From: Rosellinia necatrix
Taxonomy: Eukaryota > Ascomycota > Sordariomycetes > Xylariales > Xylariaceae
Length of the DNA: 64,000 bases
Direction of reading: 5' to 3'
NCBI GenBank assembly: GCA_021209875.1
Contig: JAGYVD010000002.1
Coordinates: forward strand, 3,224,001-3,288,000
A program made the position numbers and the translations under genes. The notes beneath the pieces were generated by a model. It saw nothing but the letters and a program-made list of their open reading frames with translations, had not been told where the DNA came from and searched no databases. Of this stretch, positions 1 to 12,800 are shown piece by piece. Numbering within the stretch: position 1 is the first letter of the stretch; each line of letters starts with the position of its first letter.

Positions 1-1150
1 AGGTTTCATTTTTAATTTAAATATTTAATTATAATTTTAGCTTGGTCTGCTGATTTATAATATTCTGTTAAAAATAATTTTTGTTAGATTTTTAAAATTT
101 TTGCTAGTTTGTTTATAAATAAAGCAATAAATTAAAAGCTTTAGTTTAAATCTATTTTTTTTTTTTAGCAAACTAAGAATTTTACCTAACCTTTTATAAT
201 ATAATTTTGCTTCTACTTTTACTATAACCAGTTTTTAATAAAAATTGACTCAAATAGTCTTTTTATAAATTTATTATTATAAATAGATTTTTTTAATAAA
301 TAATTATTTTTGAAAATTAATTATTAAATATAAAAAGTTTTAAAAGTATTAATATAAGTTATAAAAAACTAAAGGTTTTATTTTTAAGCATTTTTCCTAG
401 TTAATATTTAAAATAATTAGTTATATATATCTTATAATCTGCAGCTAGTCCTAGGTATTAATATTATGCTGCTATTAATCTGCAGGTTTTATTATAGCTT
501 AAATACGCTATTATTAGATATTTATATATTTTTTAAAGAATCTTATCTATAAATCGTTTATTTTAAATATTGCTAGGCAACTTTTATATATAACTAGCTT
601 ATCATATAATGTTTAGTTTTTATTATTCCTTAGTTTAGCTTCAGCTTTATATATAATTATTTGAAAAGATTTTTAGTTTTATTTTAATATTTTATTTATT
701 AATCTTATTATAAGATAAAATCATGTTGTTTTAATATTAATTAATAATATTTTTATATTGACAATTTACATAAAACAGGTTTTATTAATTAAATAAAACA
801 TTATTATATGCTGTTAATTATTTTTTTTTTTTTTTTATAAATGTAAACTTTTTTAATTTTTTTAAGAAAATATCAGCGATTATATTATTTAACTTAAGCT
901 TATATATAATTGTAAAATTATTTTAAAATAAAAGTTTAGCTTACCCTCTTTAATCAAAATTAAATTTTTATTTTATTAAAAAACATTTAAAAGCTTTATA
1001 GTTTATAATAATTAAAAAAAATCACGCTTTTACGTTTTTATTAACTTTGGTCCTTAGTATAAAAACGCTTTTATTACTGCTAGTATTTTTTTATTATAAA
1101 TACTGTAGTTTAATTTAACGCTTTATGTTATTTTTAAATAAAATATTATT
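1..1150. other. RIP-degraded AT-rich sequence, no gene
   Basis: No open frame of useful length, no tRNA-like fold and no match that I can see to the other families in the window. Composition matches the degraded elements nearby, so it is probably a piece of an older repeat, but I cannot name it. Confidence 0.6.
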
Positions 1151-1400
1151 AGTTACGGATGACTGGTCCTTCCTGTAGCATGCGTGGCACGCACGGGACA
1201 TCCGTGCACCTGTTGCCAACTGGTGCGCACAGACCAGCTGTAGCATGCAGACTGGACCCACCCCACACACACCTGAACTTAGCCAGAATTTTAATTGGCT
1301 AATTCCTCCCACTTACACTTTCCTTTTTCATCTGTAGATTTTTGTACAATACATCACTTATTGCTGCAGCCATGACTTCTTCTTTGTGACTGTAGCAACA
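1151..1400 (-). mobile_element. Solo LTR of family C (250 bp, weakly RIPed)
   Basis: Read on the minus strand it starts TGTTGC and ends CCGTAACT, matching 23850-24097 over its whole length with few differences. It is flanked by perfect 5-bp duplications TTATT (1146-1150 and 1401-1405), so the ends are exact. It keeps much more G+C than its surroundings, which suggests insertion after the flanks were mutated or escape from RIP because it is short. A minus-strand frame at 1115-1312 runs through it but is not a gene: it crosses the LTR boundary and has no counterpart in other copies. Confidence 0.88.
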
Positions 1401-1828
1401 TTATTTAATATTATTTATTATTATTTTTTTTTCTATCAGGTTTTCTACTGTTACTCTGTTTAACGAGTTTATTTGGATTTTTATTTCTTTATTATAATTA
1501 AAACATGCTAATACTAAACCGTTTATTAATTAGGTTTTTAATTTATGAAATATTTTTTAATATTTTTTTGTTAAAAAATATATAATTTGTTTTAAAAAAA
1601 TTAAATCCCTGTTTAATAATATAACTAAACTTTAAAATAAACCTCTGATAAAATTTGCTAAATTTTAAAAACAATTACATTTTTTTATTTTAATAAAAAG
1701 TTTTCAGTTTCATATAACAGCTATTTTATTTAAGTTTATTGTAATTTTATGCTTTTTATAACAAATTTTAAGCATTTAGTCTCAGTTATATAAAATTAAT
1801 ACTTTTATAAGTTTGTTTATAAGCTTAT
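1401..1828. other. AT-rich spacer between solo LTR-C and element A1
   Basis: Degraded sequence with no gene. It is probably the same host repeat as 1-1150, interrupted by the solo LTR. I see no recognisable domain or RNA. Confidence 0.5.
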
Positions 1829-1833
1829 GTTTT

Positions 1834-2038
1834 TAAGAGGTGCACCATAGGGGTATAAAGTATATATTATAAAAAAAATTAAAAACTAGCAAATCTAAGC
1901 TAAGCTAAAGTTTTACTTAAACATAGGCTAAAGCTTATATATATAAAGCTAAACTTAATTAAGTTATGCCTATAGCTATAGGCTATAGCATTTTAAACAA
2001 AAGGCTTATATAAGCGCTTTTTTTATACGCGCGTATTA
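1834..2038 (+). repeat. 5' LTR of A1
   Basis: 205 bp. It matches 45059-45262 across its length and matches 8996-9197 after allowing for C-to-T and G-to-A changes. It contains GTATAAAG near 1853 and the palindrome GCTTATATAAGC at about 2003-2014, a possible TATA element about 25 bp before the LTR end. The last bases are GCGCGTATTA. Confidence 0.82.
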
Positions 2039-2147
2039 AAAAGCCGCGCTAATTAAAAAGTTCTGCTAACTTTAATAAAGTCCGTTATATAATTTATTAC
2101 AGTCGACCTTTTTTTTTAACGTTTATTTATACTATAAAACATAAACT

Positions 2148-2429
2148 GTGTTAATTTTAATATTTTTTAATAAGCTTTTAGCTATATTAGAGTTGCTTTT
2201 CTGTTATTTATTAATTATATTTATAACTTTATTTTTTTTATTTAATAAAATAATTAAAGCTGTTATATTTTTAGTTAAAATAATGCTTAAAAATAATTTC
2301 TATTTTATATATATTTTTTTATTAAAATTTTGTTCGGCTTTTATAAGTCCAAGCAGCAGCATTTATTGCTTAAAAAAATCGGGTCGTTTAAAAGTTATAT
2401 ATAAATACTTTATAAAAATTATTAAATAA
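2148..2429 (+). pseudogene. Relic of the first reading frame of family A (gag position)
   Basis: A 93-codon open stretch about 110 bp inside the left LTR. It starts GTG here but ATG in A2 (45372) and A3 (17273), with the common residues LIFFNK shortly after the start and a shared FNK further on. Its position is that of gag. The strongly hydrophobic composition (Leu, Ile, Phe) is probably a by-product of C-to-T mutation rather than real membrane segments. No zinc knuckle or other domain is recognisable. The shared start in three independent insertions is the best evidence that the plus strand was coding. Confidence 0.5.
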
Positions 2430-5356
2430 ATATAAAATTATTAAAAAGCCTAATTTATAAGCTAGGTTTTTATTTATTATTTAACCGTTTAAAGGCTTAA
2501 TTTTTATTAAAAGTATTTTTTTAATAATTAATTAAACAAATAATATTTTTTATATAAGCGTAAATAAATTTAATTTTTTTTATTAAATTTTAATAAGCAG
2601 TATTTAACGTTATAAATACGTTTTACTACGTTTTAAACAAAATTTATTGCTAAATAAGCGTTTTAATGCAAATATTTGCAAAAAAAACATATATTTAAAA
2701 ATTTTTTGATATTATTAAAATTAACTAATATTTTTAATATATTAAGCTATTTAAACTTAAATAGCTGTTTATAAAAATTAAATATATAATATTATTATAT
2801 ATAACGTTTAAGTTTTATTATAAAAAAATATAATATTTCTTTAATCTACTTTTAGTTTAATAAATATATAATATTATATTATTATTTTAAACTATTTAAT
2901 TTTTATGTTTTAATAAGCTGTTTATTTATAAATAATATATAGCTGTTATTATTAGTTTAATATTAAATAACTTTTATATATTTTATTAAAAATTAAATAT
3001 AAACTTTTAGTTTTTATTAAAAATAATTCTTTTAAAAATGCTTTAGTTGTTTAATAAAAGTTGTTTAATTAAAACAATACTTTATTTTTCTGCTATATAT
3101 TTTTTATATTTAAAAATTAATAGTATATGTTTTAAAATAAAACATAAAATTGTTATTATAACGTTATATATATTAAAATATAGTTTTTTTTTTGTTTAAC
3201 TATTAAAAAATACTTTTAATTTTAACTTTTAAAAGTATTAAAATAAAGTTTATATTTATAATATATATAAATAATAAGTCCTTAGGTTTAATTAATTTTA
3301 GCTTTTTATAAATAGCTGTTTATTAATTTAATTTAAATTATATACGTTATAATATTTAATATAATTTTTATTATTTATATTTTATTAGCTATTATAAATA
3401 ATTCTAATGTTTATATTATTTATTAAGTACTGCAGTACTATTTTTTATTATACGTTTATTTAAAAATTTTTAATTATATTAATTAAAATATATAAACGTT
3501 TTATGTTTATATATATATTATATATTAGTCCGTTTATAATAATATTAAAAAAATACCTAGGCTTAAAATAAACCGTAACGTTGTTGGCGCTTTTTTTCTT
3601 TTACAATATTTTTAAGTCTTTTAATATTTATATGTATTTATAATCTTTTATATATGCTGCTAAAAATTTGTTTTTTAAAGTTTTATTTATAATTATTTCT
3701 AATATAAACATATAAAACGCAGCTTTTAATTCTTTTTATATTATATTTAACACAGGTTTATAGTTTGTTTTTATTAGTTTTCTGTTTGTTTTTTAAACAT
3801 TTAATACTATCTATAAACAGCTAAAAGTGTTTAATACATAGTTTAACCTATTTAATAAATAATATATATATTGTCTGTATTATAATAAATAAATAAATAA
3901 ATTAATTAGTTTATAATTAGCACGTTTAATAACAGCAGTTTTTAAAGTTGTTTATTTAATAATGCTTTTAATAGCTAAATAATTTATTAATATAATTACT
4001 AGTTCTTTATTAAATTATATTATTATATGCAGCTTTTAGCTGTTTAAATTAAACATATTATTTTTAATTCTAAAATCTATAGTTTATTTTTATATTAATT
4101 AATAATTTATTTAAATATATTATTAATTAAATATTAATACTAAAAATTATTTTTTAGTTTTTATATATTTTTAGCTTTAAATAAAAATTATTACTTTATA
4201 ACTTTTTATATTAATTTATTAATTTATAAAAATAATTTTTATATAAGTTATAATAAAACAAAATAGTTTTTTATATATAATATTTTATATAATTTTAAAT
4301 AAAGCTATTTTAAAACTGTTAATTTATAATATTTAGTTTTTATATATGTTTTATGTTTATTTAGTTTTTTTGTTTTAATACGCTTTATTTGCTTATTTTT
4401 AGCTAATAAAACGGCTTTTTTTTTCTATAGCGGCTCGATTAGCTTTATATAATATTAAATCAGGCTATATAAAAATCCTGTCGCGCTTATATATTATTTA
4501 AAAGCTTTTAGTTAACTTAAAAAAGCTAAGTTATAAATTGCTGCAACACGCTTTTTTAATATTACTATTTTAAACATGTTTATTTTAAATTTACATAAAT
4601 TTATTAAAAAATAACTAATAAAAATTTTATTAATAATATAACTATATATTTATTTTTAAATAACTTAAATATAGTTTTTAAATATTTTTATACTGTTTAA
4701 TAATATTTAAAAATATTATTATATTATTTATAAATAATTTACAGTATTTTAATATATTTTAAAAAATTTATTTATATAATATTATATATAAGCTAAAAAT
4801 TATAAAATTTTATTATTATAACGCAGTATTTTTTTTTTTTTAAACTTATTACTATAAACCGGTTTTTAAAGTTTAAATATATTAAAAACTAATAAAAAAC
4901 GTTATTATATTAATAATAGTTATAAAATGCTTTTTTTAAAAATTTAATTATTTTTGTTTATAATAATAATAAATAATTGTTTAATATAGCTATTTTATTA
5001 AAATCTTTTAAATTTATAACTATTTAGCTTTTTATATTATTATATTTAAAACTTTTTTTGCTTAATATTAATTATTATATTATAAATATAAAATATATAA
5101 ATCAAGTTAGTTTATTAATTTATTTTATACGTTTTTTTATAAAAGTTATTATAAAATTTATTAAAAAATCTATATTTTATAACTAAATAAATATATATAA
5201 TTTATAAGCTTAATGCTTTAGTTTTACTAATTTTTATTAAAAAACTTTTAATTATTATTTAATTAATATATTAATTATTTTTTATTTTACTAAATATTAA
5301 AAGCTCTGGCTATTTCTTTAAATTTTTAATTAAAACGTTTTTTAGCATATATATAT

Positions 5357-5545
5357 ATGCTTATAAAAATAACTATTTTTAGCATGTTTATAAATCGTTT
5401 AATTTTTAATATAAATATAACTTTAAAAGTTTTAAAACGCGTTATTTTTAATATTATTATATTTTTGTTTTTTTGTGTAAAAAAGTCTATTATGTTTTTT
5501 ATAGCATTTATAAACAGCGTTTTAAAAAAAAATATAATTAAATAA
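5357..5545 (+). pseudogene. Short surviving frame in A1, shared with A2 and A3
   Basis: A 62-codon open stretch. The same frame is open in A2 from 48557 to its stop at 48679, and partly in A3 near 20440. The string LIFNIN is kept in all three, and LKRVIFN in A1 and A2. Conservation of frame through RIP suggests a fragment of the original polyprotein (pol region by position). I cannot say which domain. It is not an expressed gene. Confidence 0.35.
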
Positions 5546-8500
5546 GTTTTTATAAAATCAGCGATTTTATTTAATATTAACGTTTTATATAAAAATATAT
5601 TATCTGTTACTACTGCTGTAATTATTAAAATTATTTTAAACTATATATTTATATATATTAATATTCTAACTTAATTAAATATTTATAAAAGCTTTTTTTA
5701 TAAATATAAAAATATTATTAAAAAATAGCTTTATGCTATTATTTATGCTAGCAATTGCAGCTGTAGCAGCAACTGCTAATATATTTAAAGCTTTTTTTAT
5801 AGTTATAATAAAATAGCCCTGATTTTTATTTTTTTATATTATGCTTATTTTAACGCTTTTAGCAATTATAACACGTTTTTTAAACGCGTTAATTATTAGT
5901 ATAACACGTAGTATTTTTATATTAATAGTTATATTTATAGCCGCCAGGGTAGTTTTTAACACAAAAAAGCTAAAATTGCAGTTAATAAATAAAGTTTTAT
6001 ATTTAATAACTATATAAGCTTTTTTTTTGTTTTAAAGTTTATTTTTTTTGCTTATTATTTTTTTATATATTTATATTTTAAACTTAAACATTAAATTTTA
6101 ATTAAAACTTATTTAAAATTAAAAATTAAATTATATTAGTTTTATAGCTTATAATCGCTTAATATAAAAAAAAGTTATTTTTAAAAAATAAGTTAAATTT
6201 TAGTTTTTTACTACTTAGCTTTTTAATAAAATTTTTATTTTATTAGTTTTTTTATTATTAGTTTTTTTATAAACAAATAAAAATTTAGCTTATTTTTAAG
6301 CTTAATCAGCTTTAATTTAATATTTTAAAAAAATCTATATTATTTTTCTATTATATATTTTAAAATATTTAAAAAAACTCTGCTAATATATATTATATTT
6401 ATGCCTAAGTTAGCGCCTACTTCTACTTTATTATTTGTTTTAAAGTTCTATATTTTAAATTATAATTAAATATAACATATATATTCCCTGTTTTTTTTTA
6501 TATTATATATAAAAGCTTTTTTAATAGGTTTTATTTTTTTAGCACTTGATAAATAATTAACAGTTTTTATTTATTCGGTTTTTTATTTAAAATATACTGT
6601 TACGTTTTTTATTATATTTTTTTTTAGCTTGGTTATAATATTGCAAATATTTAAAAAATAAATTATAAAATAGTATTAATACGGTATAATATCTACATAT
6701 ATATTTTTTAAGTTAAATAAAAACAGTATATTTAATTTCTTAAAATAAATATTAAGTTTATATTTATATAAATACTAAATTTTTTATTGCTAATAATAAA
6801 TTTTTATAGCATTAATAATATATTAAGTCTGCTATTAACTAATGCAACGTTTTAAATATATTATTTTTTTTTTTTTAATAAATAATAATTTAATTAACTT
6901 TTATTAGTTTTTTAAAAAATAAACTTAATTATCCCAATTATTAATATAATTTCTATTATTATAATTATTTTTATTATATTAATTATTATTTTTAACTATT
7001 AATTATTTTTATTAAAATTATAGTTTTTATAATTTTACATTTTTTAAAAAGCTAAATAATTAATTATTTTATTAGTTTTAATTATATTAATTATTACAGT
7101 TATATTTACTTTTATTATAACGTTATTAATTTCTGCTTTTATTTTTTAATATTACTTTTTAATCGGTTATATAAACAATTTTTAATTAGTTCTTAAAATA
7201 GCAATTATTTTTAAAAAAACTTAAGTTAATATATATATTTTAAATATTAAAAGTTATTTATTATATAAAATATATTATATTTTTTATCGGCTAATTATTT
7301 TTTAGCTAAATCTTATAAATTTTTTTAATTTTTTCGCTTTTAAATATATATTCTTTTATTTACTAATTTTAAAAAATAGTTTTAAAACTGCTTAATTTTT
7401 AATTTTATGCTGTTATAAATTTATATTATTGTTTTGCGTTAATTATTATTATTAATATTTAAAATATTTATAATATGTACATATTTTAATTATTTTTATA
7501 TATATTAAAATAAAACATATAAGTTTTAATATATATTATAAAACGTTAAATAATTAATTTTAAATTTATATATAATTATATTAACGTTTATTATAAAACG
7601 TTGTTATATTATTTTAATTATTTAGTTTATGTTTTTATAACATAGCTTTATATATATAATAAAACTTTACATATTATTTTATTATAAAACTGCTAGTTTT
7701 ATAAAAATATTTAAAATAAAAATAAAATTTACTGTTTTATTTTATATTATATTTTTATTTTTTAAAAATAAAATAAACAGTTTATAAAAAATATATATTA
7801 ATAAAAATAATATTTTTTTATTACTATATTAAAATCGTTGGAGTTATTATATAATAAATCAAATATACCGATTTTTTTTTTTTTAATATTTTTATTATAA
7901 ATATTTATAAATTAAATATTTAACAGGTTAAAACTTTTTATTTATATTTTTTTATTTATTTGCTTTATTTATATTATAATCGGAATTTAATAAATAATTA
8001 ACTAAGTTTAGGTCAGCAGATGCTTTTACTTCTATATTTTTTTTAAAAGTTTCTAAAGTTTTTAAGCTACATAAATAATAATTAGTTTAATAATACGTTG
8101 TTTTATTATTTTTACTTTATTTAATTATTTATTAATATAAGTTTTTTTATACAAGTTATTTTTTTTTTGTCGCGTTTTTTTTTTTTTGTAATAAATTACA
8201 GCATAATTCTGCTTTTTTAAGTTTAAGCTTTATTTTATTATTTTAAACATATCCGGTATAATAGCTTGCATTTTTTTTAAAGCTTTTATTTATTTATTAC
8301 TTTAAATAAAAAAATAAATAATAATATATTAGTTCAGGCCTTTTTTTTAAAAAATATTAACATTTTTTTTTTTAAAAAAAACTTTTTAAAGTTTTTTTTT
8401 TAACTTATTGTTTTAAACAGTTGCTGTTCTTTAGTTTTAAGTTCAGCTAGCAGCTTTATTTTAAATTTTAAATATTTAACTATTTTTTTATGAATTTATT

Positions 8501-8995
8501 ATTTAGCTATTTTTGCTTTAAAACATTATTTTAAACATATAAATATTTTTTTTTATAACTATTAGCAAGCTTAATAAATTAATAAAATAAACTATAATAT
8601 AAAAAATAAACAAAATAAATAATTTATATTAAACAGCTAGTTTAAATATTTATAATATTTATTTTATTACTAACTAAAATATAAAAATATATATTAAGCT
8701 TTTTATTTATTTTAATTATATATTTATAAAAATTTTTAACGTTTTTAATTAGCTGTATTATTTAAACAATTTTTAATTCTTAAAACAAATCGCTAATAAA
8801 AATAATATTTAGCTTTAATAAATATATTAAATATAAAAAAAAGCTTTTGTTTAGCTTGTTTAAATAAAATATACTTTTAATAATAAGCACACGTTTTTAT
8901 GCTTGTAAAAACAGTTAAAAATAGTTTTATTTTTAAAAAATAAAATTTAATAGTTTAGTTTAGATTTTATAAAAAATATTATAAAAATATTAATT

Positions 8996-9197
8996 TAAAA
9001 ATATATTATAAAAATATAAAATATATATTATAAAAAAAAAAAAACTAGTAAATCTAAGCTAAACTAAAGTTTTATTTAAATATAAACTAAAGCTTATATA
9101 TATAAAGCTAGGCCTAATTAAGTTGTGCCTATAACCACAGGCTATAGCACCCCAAGCAAAAAGCTTATATAAGCGCTCCCTCTATGCGCGCGTATCA
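8996..9197 (+). repeat. 3' LTR of A1
   Basis: About 202 bp. The first 27 bases align with the 5' LTR with only RIP-type changes and one indel: TAAGAGGTGCACC has become a run of A and T. The right half kept more G+C than the same part of the 5' LTR (for example GGCTATAGCACCCCAAGC) and ends TATCA before the duplication GTTTT. Confidence 0.82.
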
Positions 9198-9918
9198 GTT
9201 TTATAGCTTTTATAAAACCTTTTTTATATATATTTAATATTCTTTTGTATTCTTAAATTAAATTGCTATATTATTAAGATAGCATTATAAAGGTTGTTTG
9301 ATCATTTTATTAACATCCTGTTTATATATTTTTAAAAAAAAGCTGGGCTAATTAATAATTTAAAAAATAATACTTGATATTTAAATAACTTATATTTAGT
9401 TTTAAACGTTATAAAATATGGATTTTTTAAATATATATAAATATAATAAAACGCCTGTTATATATTAATTTTATAAAAACTTCAAGTTTTATTATATATA
9501 GTAACGATTTATTTATTAAAAACAATAAATATGAGTTTTTTTTAATTAATATGTTTAATTTTTAATGATTTATATAAAATTTAAAGCTTTTATTAAGGTT
9601 TTATATAAGTAGCACAAGTAAAACAAAAAAGTCGCCTTTAAATATAACAAACCTTTTTTAAAAATTATTAACAACATTTTTTTTTATCGCTTCTAGGTTT
9701 TCTAATAATATATAATATAATAAATTATTTATTAAATTTTTTAACTTTTATTTTTAGCATCTTTAATATAATAGTTCATTATTTAATTAAAAAATGATAT
9801 ATTAGAATTTATTTTGTTAAAAGTTTTCAAAAAGCTATAATATTTTCAGAGTATTTATTTTTATATTTTATTAGCATGGTTTACTAGGGGTAGTGTGGTT
9901 AAGTCTGTAAAAGTATAA

Positions 9919-9996
9919 TATAGATTAAAAAGAGAGGCTTTTGGTCCCGCAGGGACTAAAAGCTTTAAGGTAATAAATTACTTTATTTAATCTATA
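9919..9996. repeat. Fold-back element with two nested stems
   Basis: Outer arms TATAGATTAAA (9919-9929) and TTTAATCTATA (9986-9996) are exact inverse copies. The inner arms at 9937-9948 and 9952-9963 pair over 12 positions with one G-T pair around a 3-base loop. The sequence just upstream, GGGGTAGTGTGGTTAAGTC (about 9888-9906), vaguely recalls a tRNA D-arm. It is GC-richer than its flanks. It could be a small non-autonomous element or a worn tRNA-related SINE; I cannot decide. Confidence 0.45.
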
Positions 9997-9999
9997 TAA

Positions 10000-12800
10000 T
10001 TTTTATTTAGCTAGCGGCGCTTTCTAGATAAAAAGCTTTTCTTTTTAACTATATTAAATGCTTAAGCTATAATAAAGCGTTATTATTTTTAATAACTATA
10101 TAATTTTTTTTTATTGTTTATAAGGGCGGCTGTAGCTTTTTTTTTAATTTTTTTAGCTAAAATCTTTTGTTTTTAATTTTAATAGTTTTTAATTCATTTT
10201 TTAACGTTATATAGTTCCTACTTTGATTTTTATTAGTTGTTTTTATAATTATATTTTTTTATTTAATAAAATAATTAAATCGGTTTTTAATCTAGTTTAT
10301 TTAATATTTAAAAATTGTTGTGATTTTAAATAAATTTTGGTTTTAAGTCTTGCTTTTTAAACAGTTGGCTTAATGCCGGTATTTTTCTAAAAAAACATTT
10401 TATTTATATTTTTAAGTAATAAAGATATAATTAAAATCATATAATCAATATTAACAGTTTTTAAGAATTTTAATTTATAAGCTAATTTATTAATTTCTTT
10501 TGAATTTTTATAATTTTACACAATATTAAAAATATTTTTACACAGCTTTTTAAAATTAGCGTTTTAAATAAAGCTTTAAAGATATTTTATTTTTATATTA
10601 AACTTCATTAATTTATATTTATTTTTATAAAATTATTTTATATATGCTGCTGTAAAATTTATAGCTAAATTTATATTTTTATGAAAAGATTTTTCTATAA
10701 ATGAAATCTTTTTAATTATTATATTTATTTTAATATTAATAAAATTTTATTTAATTTTAAGAGATAAAATTTAAACATATGTTCAAAAGCTAATAATTTA
10801 ATAAGTTTTAAATATATTTTATTTAAATTTTTAATAAAAATAACAATATTTTTATTTATTTATAGTTTATATATATATATATATAATATTAAATAATAAT
10901 TTTATTATTTAATTTTTTATTTAAAAATTTATTATTTTATAAATAATAATAAGTTATTATTAAAAGTTTTTTTATAGCGTTTTAAAACTTTATTTAAAAT
11001 TTAAAATAAACTTTTAATCCTGCCGAAAATAATGCTGCTTAATATGTTTTAATTAAATAATAAGAATTTTTTAACTATTATTTCTGTTTAATTTTTAACG
11101 GAGTATTTTTATTATTGAATATAAATAGTAAAGATTTTAATATAGCATATATTATTATTATTAATATATTATAATAATTAAACTTTTTAATTATTATAAT
11201 ATAACTAAAAATAATCTTTATATAAGCTTATAATAAAATTTATTATAATTGTTTTTATTAGCTTAATATTTTAAAGTAAATAAGTTAATAATTATTATAT
11301 AGTTTTTTCAGCTATGATTAAATAATTTATATTTATTATAATAATTTAAACATTTTTTATTTTGTAAATTTTTAATTTAATTATATAAAGCTTTAAATAT
11401 TTTATTATATAGTGTTTATTAAAATAATGCTTATTATTATATCTTATTAATAAAAATTTAATTATATATTTTTAAATATATATAATTTATATTTTTTTTA
11501 GTTCTTATTATATAGTAAATTGTTTATAATCAAAAAAAATATCCAGGCTTAAAAAATTTGCTATGTTTTTATTGCTTTTATAAATCGTTTTTACAACTTT
11601 TTAATGCTTAAGCTTTTTAACATAGGCTGTTATAATTTTAGCTTTTATTATTTTTTTATTATTAGGTCTAAATATATTACTTATATATTATTTAATCCTA
11701 GTTTTTATTTGTTTAGATTGTTTCTTTTTTAAGGTTTATTAAATTATTAATATTTTTAATTAATTAAATATATTTAAAAGAAGGTTTAGTCTGTTTAATA
11801 TATAATATATTTATAATTAATATTATAATTAATATATAAACGCGTTTATTAAACGGTTATTTATATAGTTTATAAATTTATTATTAAATTTAATTCCATT
11901 TAATATATTTTTATTATTAAATGATGAATAAAAAAGTTAAAATTAATTAAATGTTTAAATATAGTTTATAAAAGTTAATATGTTTAAATTATATTTGCTA
12001 TTCCTAGTTTAAAAATTTATGTCTTATTTTTAATTATAATATATAATCATTTAAAAATATTATAAGCAATATTTATATATATTAAATTCTTAATTTTAAA
12101 TTTTATATATATTTATTTTTAATATAAAATAATATCATTTTGATGCATTTTTTAGCAAGCTATTTATTTATATATATAATACTTTATTAAAATTATAGCA
12201 ATAAAATATAATATATAAATAAATTAACTTTTAAAAACTTTAAATAATTTAATCATAGCTATAATTAGTTTAAAATATATAAACTAATAATATATTTAAT
12301 ATTTGTTATATTTATTGATTTTATATTATTTTATTTTATATTTTCTTTTAAATAATTCTGTTTTATAATTTTATAAAAGTTTTCTAATTTTAATATAATA
12401 TAGCCATAGTATATAAAAAATCCTATATTTTTAAATATTATTTTAAAACTTTTAATTAATTTTAAAACGTAAAGTTTTTAAATACTACTAGGTGTTTTTT
12501 ATGATCTGTATATTTAAAGCGTTTATTTAAAAGCTTAATAGTTTTATAAAAAATATATAATAAAAGTTTTTATAAAAACAAAAAATTCTTTTTTATTAAA
12601 CAGTATAACAATATTATATAAATAAATTAAAAATCTGTTTTAATATTTAAAAAATAATAATGTTGTTAATAAAAGCTTTATAATAATATTTATAAAAATA
12701 AAATAATTTGTTTATAAAATATTAAATATATATCAACATATTATAAAATTTTATTAAAGTTATTATAAATTGTTTTAGTTTTTAAAAACTTCTTATAACA
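10000..12800 (+). mobile_element. Fragment of a diverged family-A relative (A4, left part)
   Basis: Weak but collinear similarity to A1. The stretch ATCCAGGCTTAAA at 11541 matches ACCTAGGCTTAAA near 3554. The stretch around 12401-12423 (AGCCATAGTATA, then AAAAATCCT) matches 4461-4480. Order and spacing agree with A1 at about 2.2-4.9 kb. No LTR is visible at its left end. Divergence exceeds that among A1, A2 and A3, so this is an older copy or a sister family. Confidence 0.42.

Larger units (their letters stand above)
1834..9197 (+). mobile_element. LTR retrotransposon A1, full length, RIP-inactivated
   Basis: 7364 bp from TAAGAGG to GCGTATCA. It is bounded by perfect 5-bp duplications GTTTT (1829-1833, 9198-9202) and carries two LTRs of about 204 bp. 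The whole internal region is collinear with A2 (45059-52361) and, with more divergence, A3 (16960-24555). Differences are mostly C/T and G/A. The original ends were probably TG...CA: TAAGAGG is a RIP form of TGAGAGG, and CA survives at the right end. Orientation is set by the short frame that starts just inside the left LTR in all three copies. Stop codons fill every frame, so reverse transcriptase and integrase cannot be assigned and gypsy versus copia stays open. Confidence 0.88.

Noticed and set aside
1115..1312. 65-codon minus-strand frame
   Set aside because: It spans the boundary of the solo LTR-C at 1151. In the other copy (23850-24097) it is not preserved as a gene. LTR sequence, not coding.
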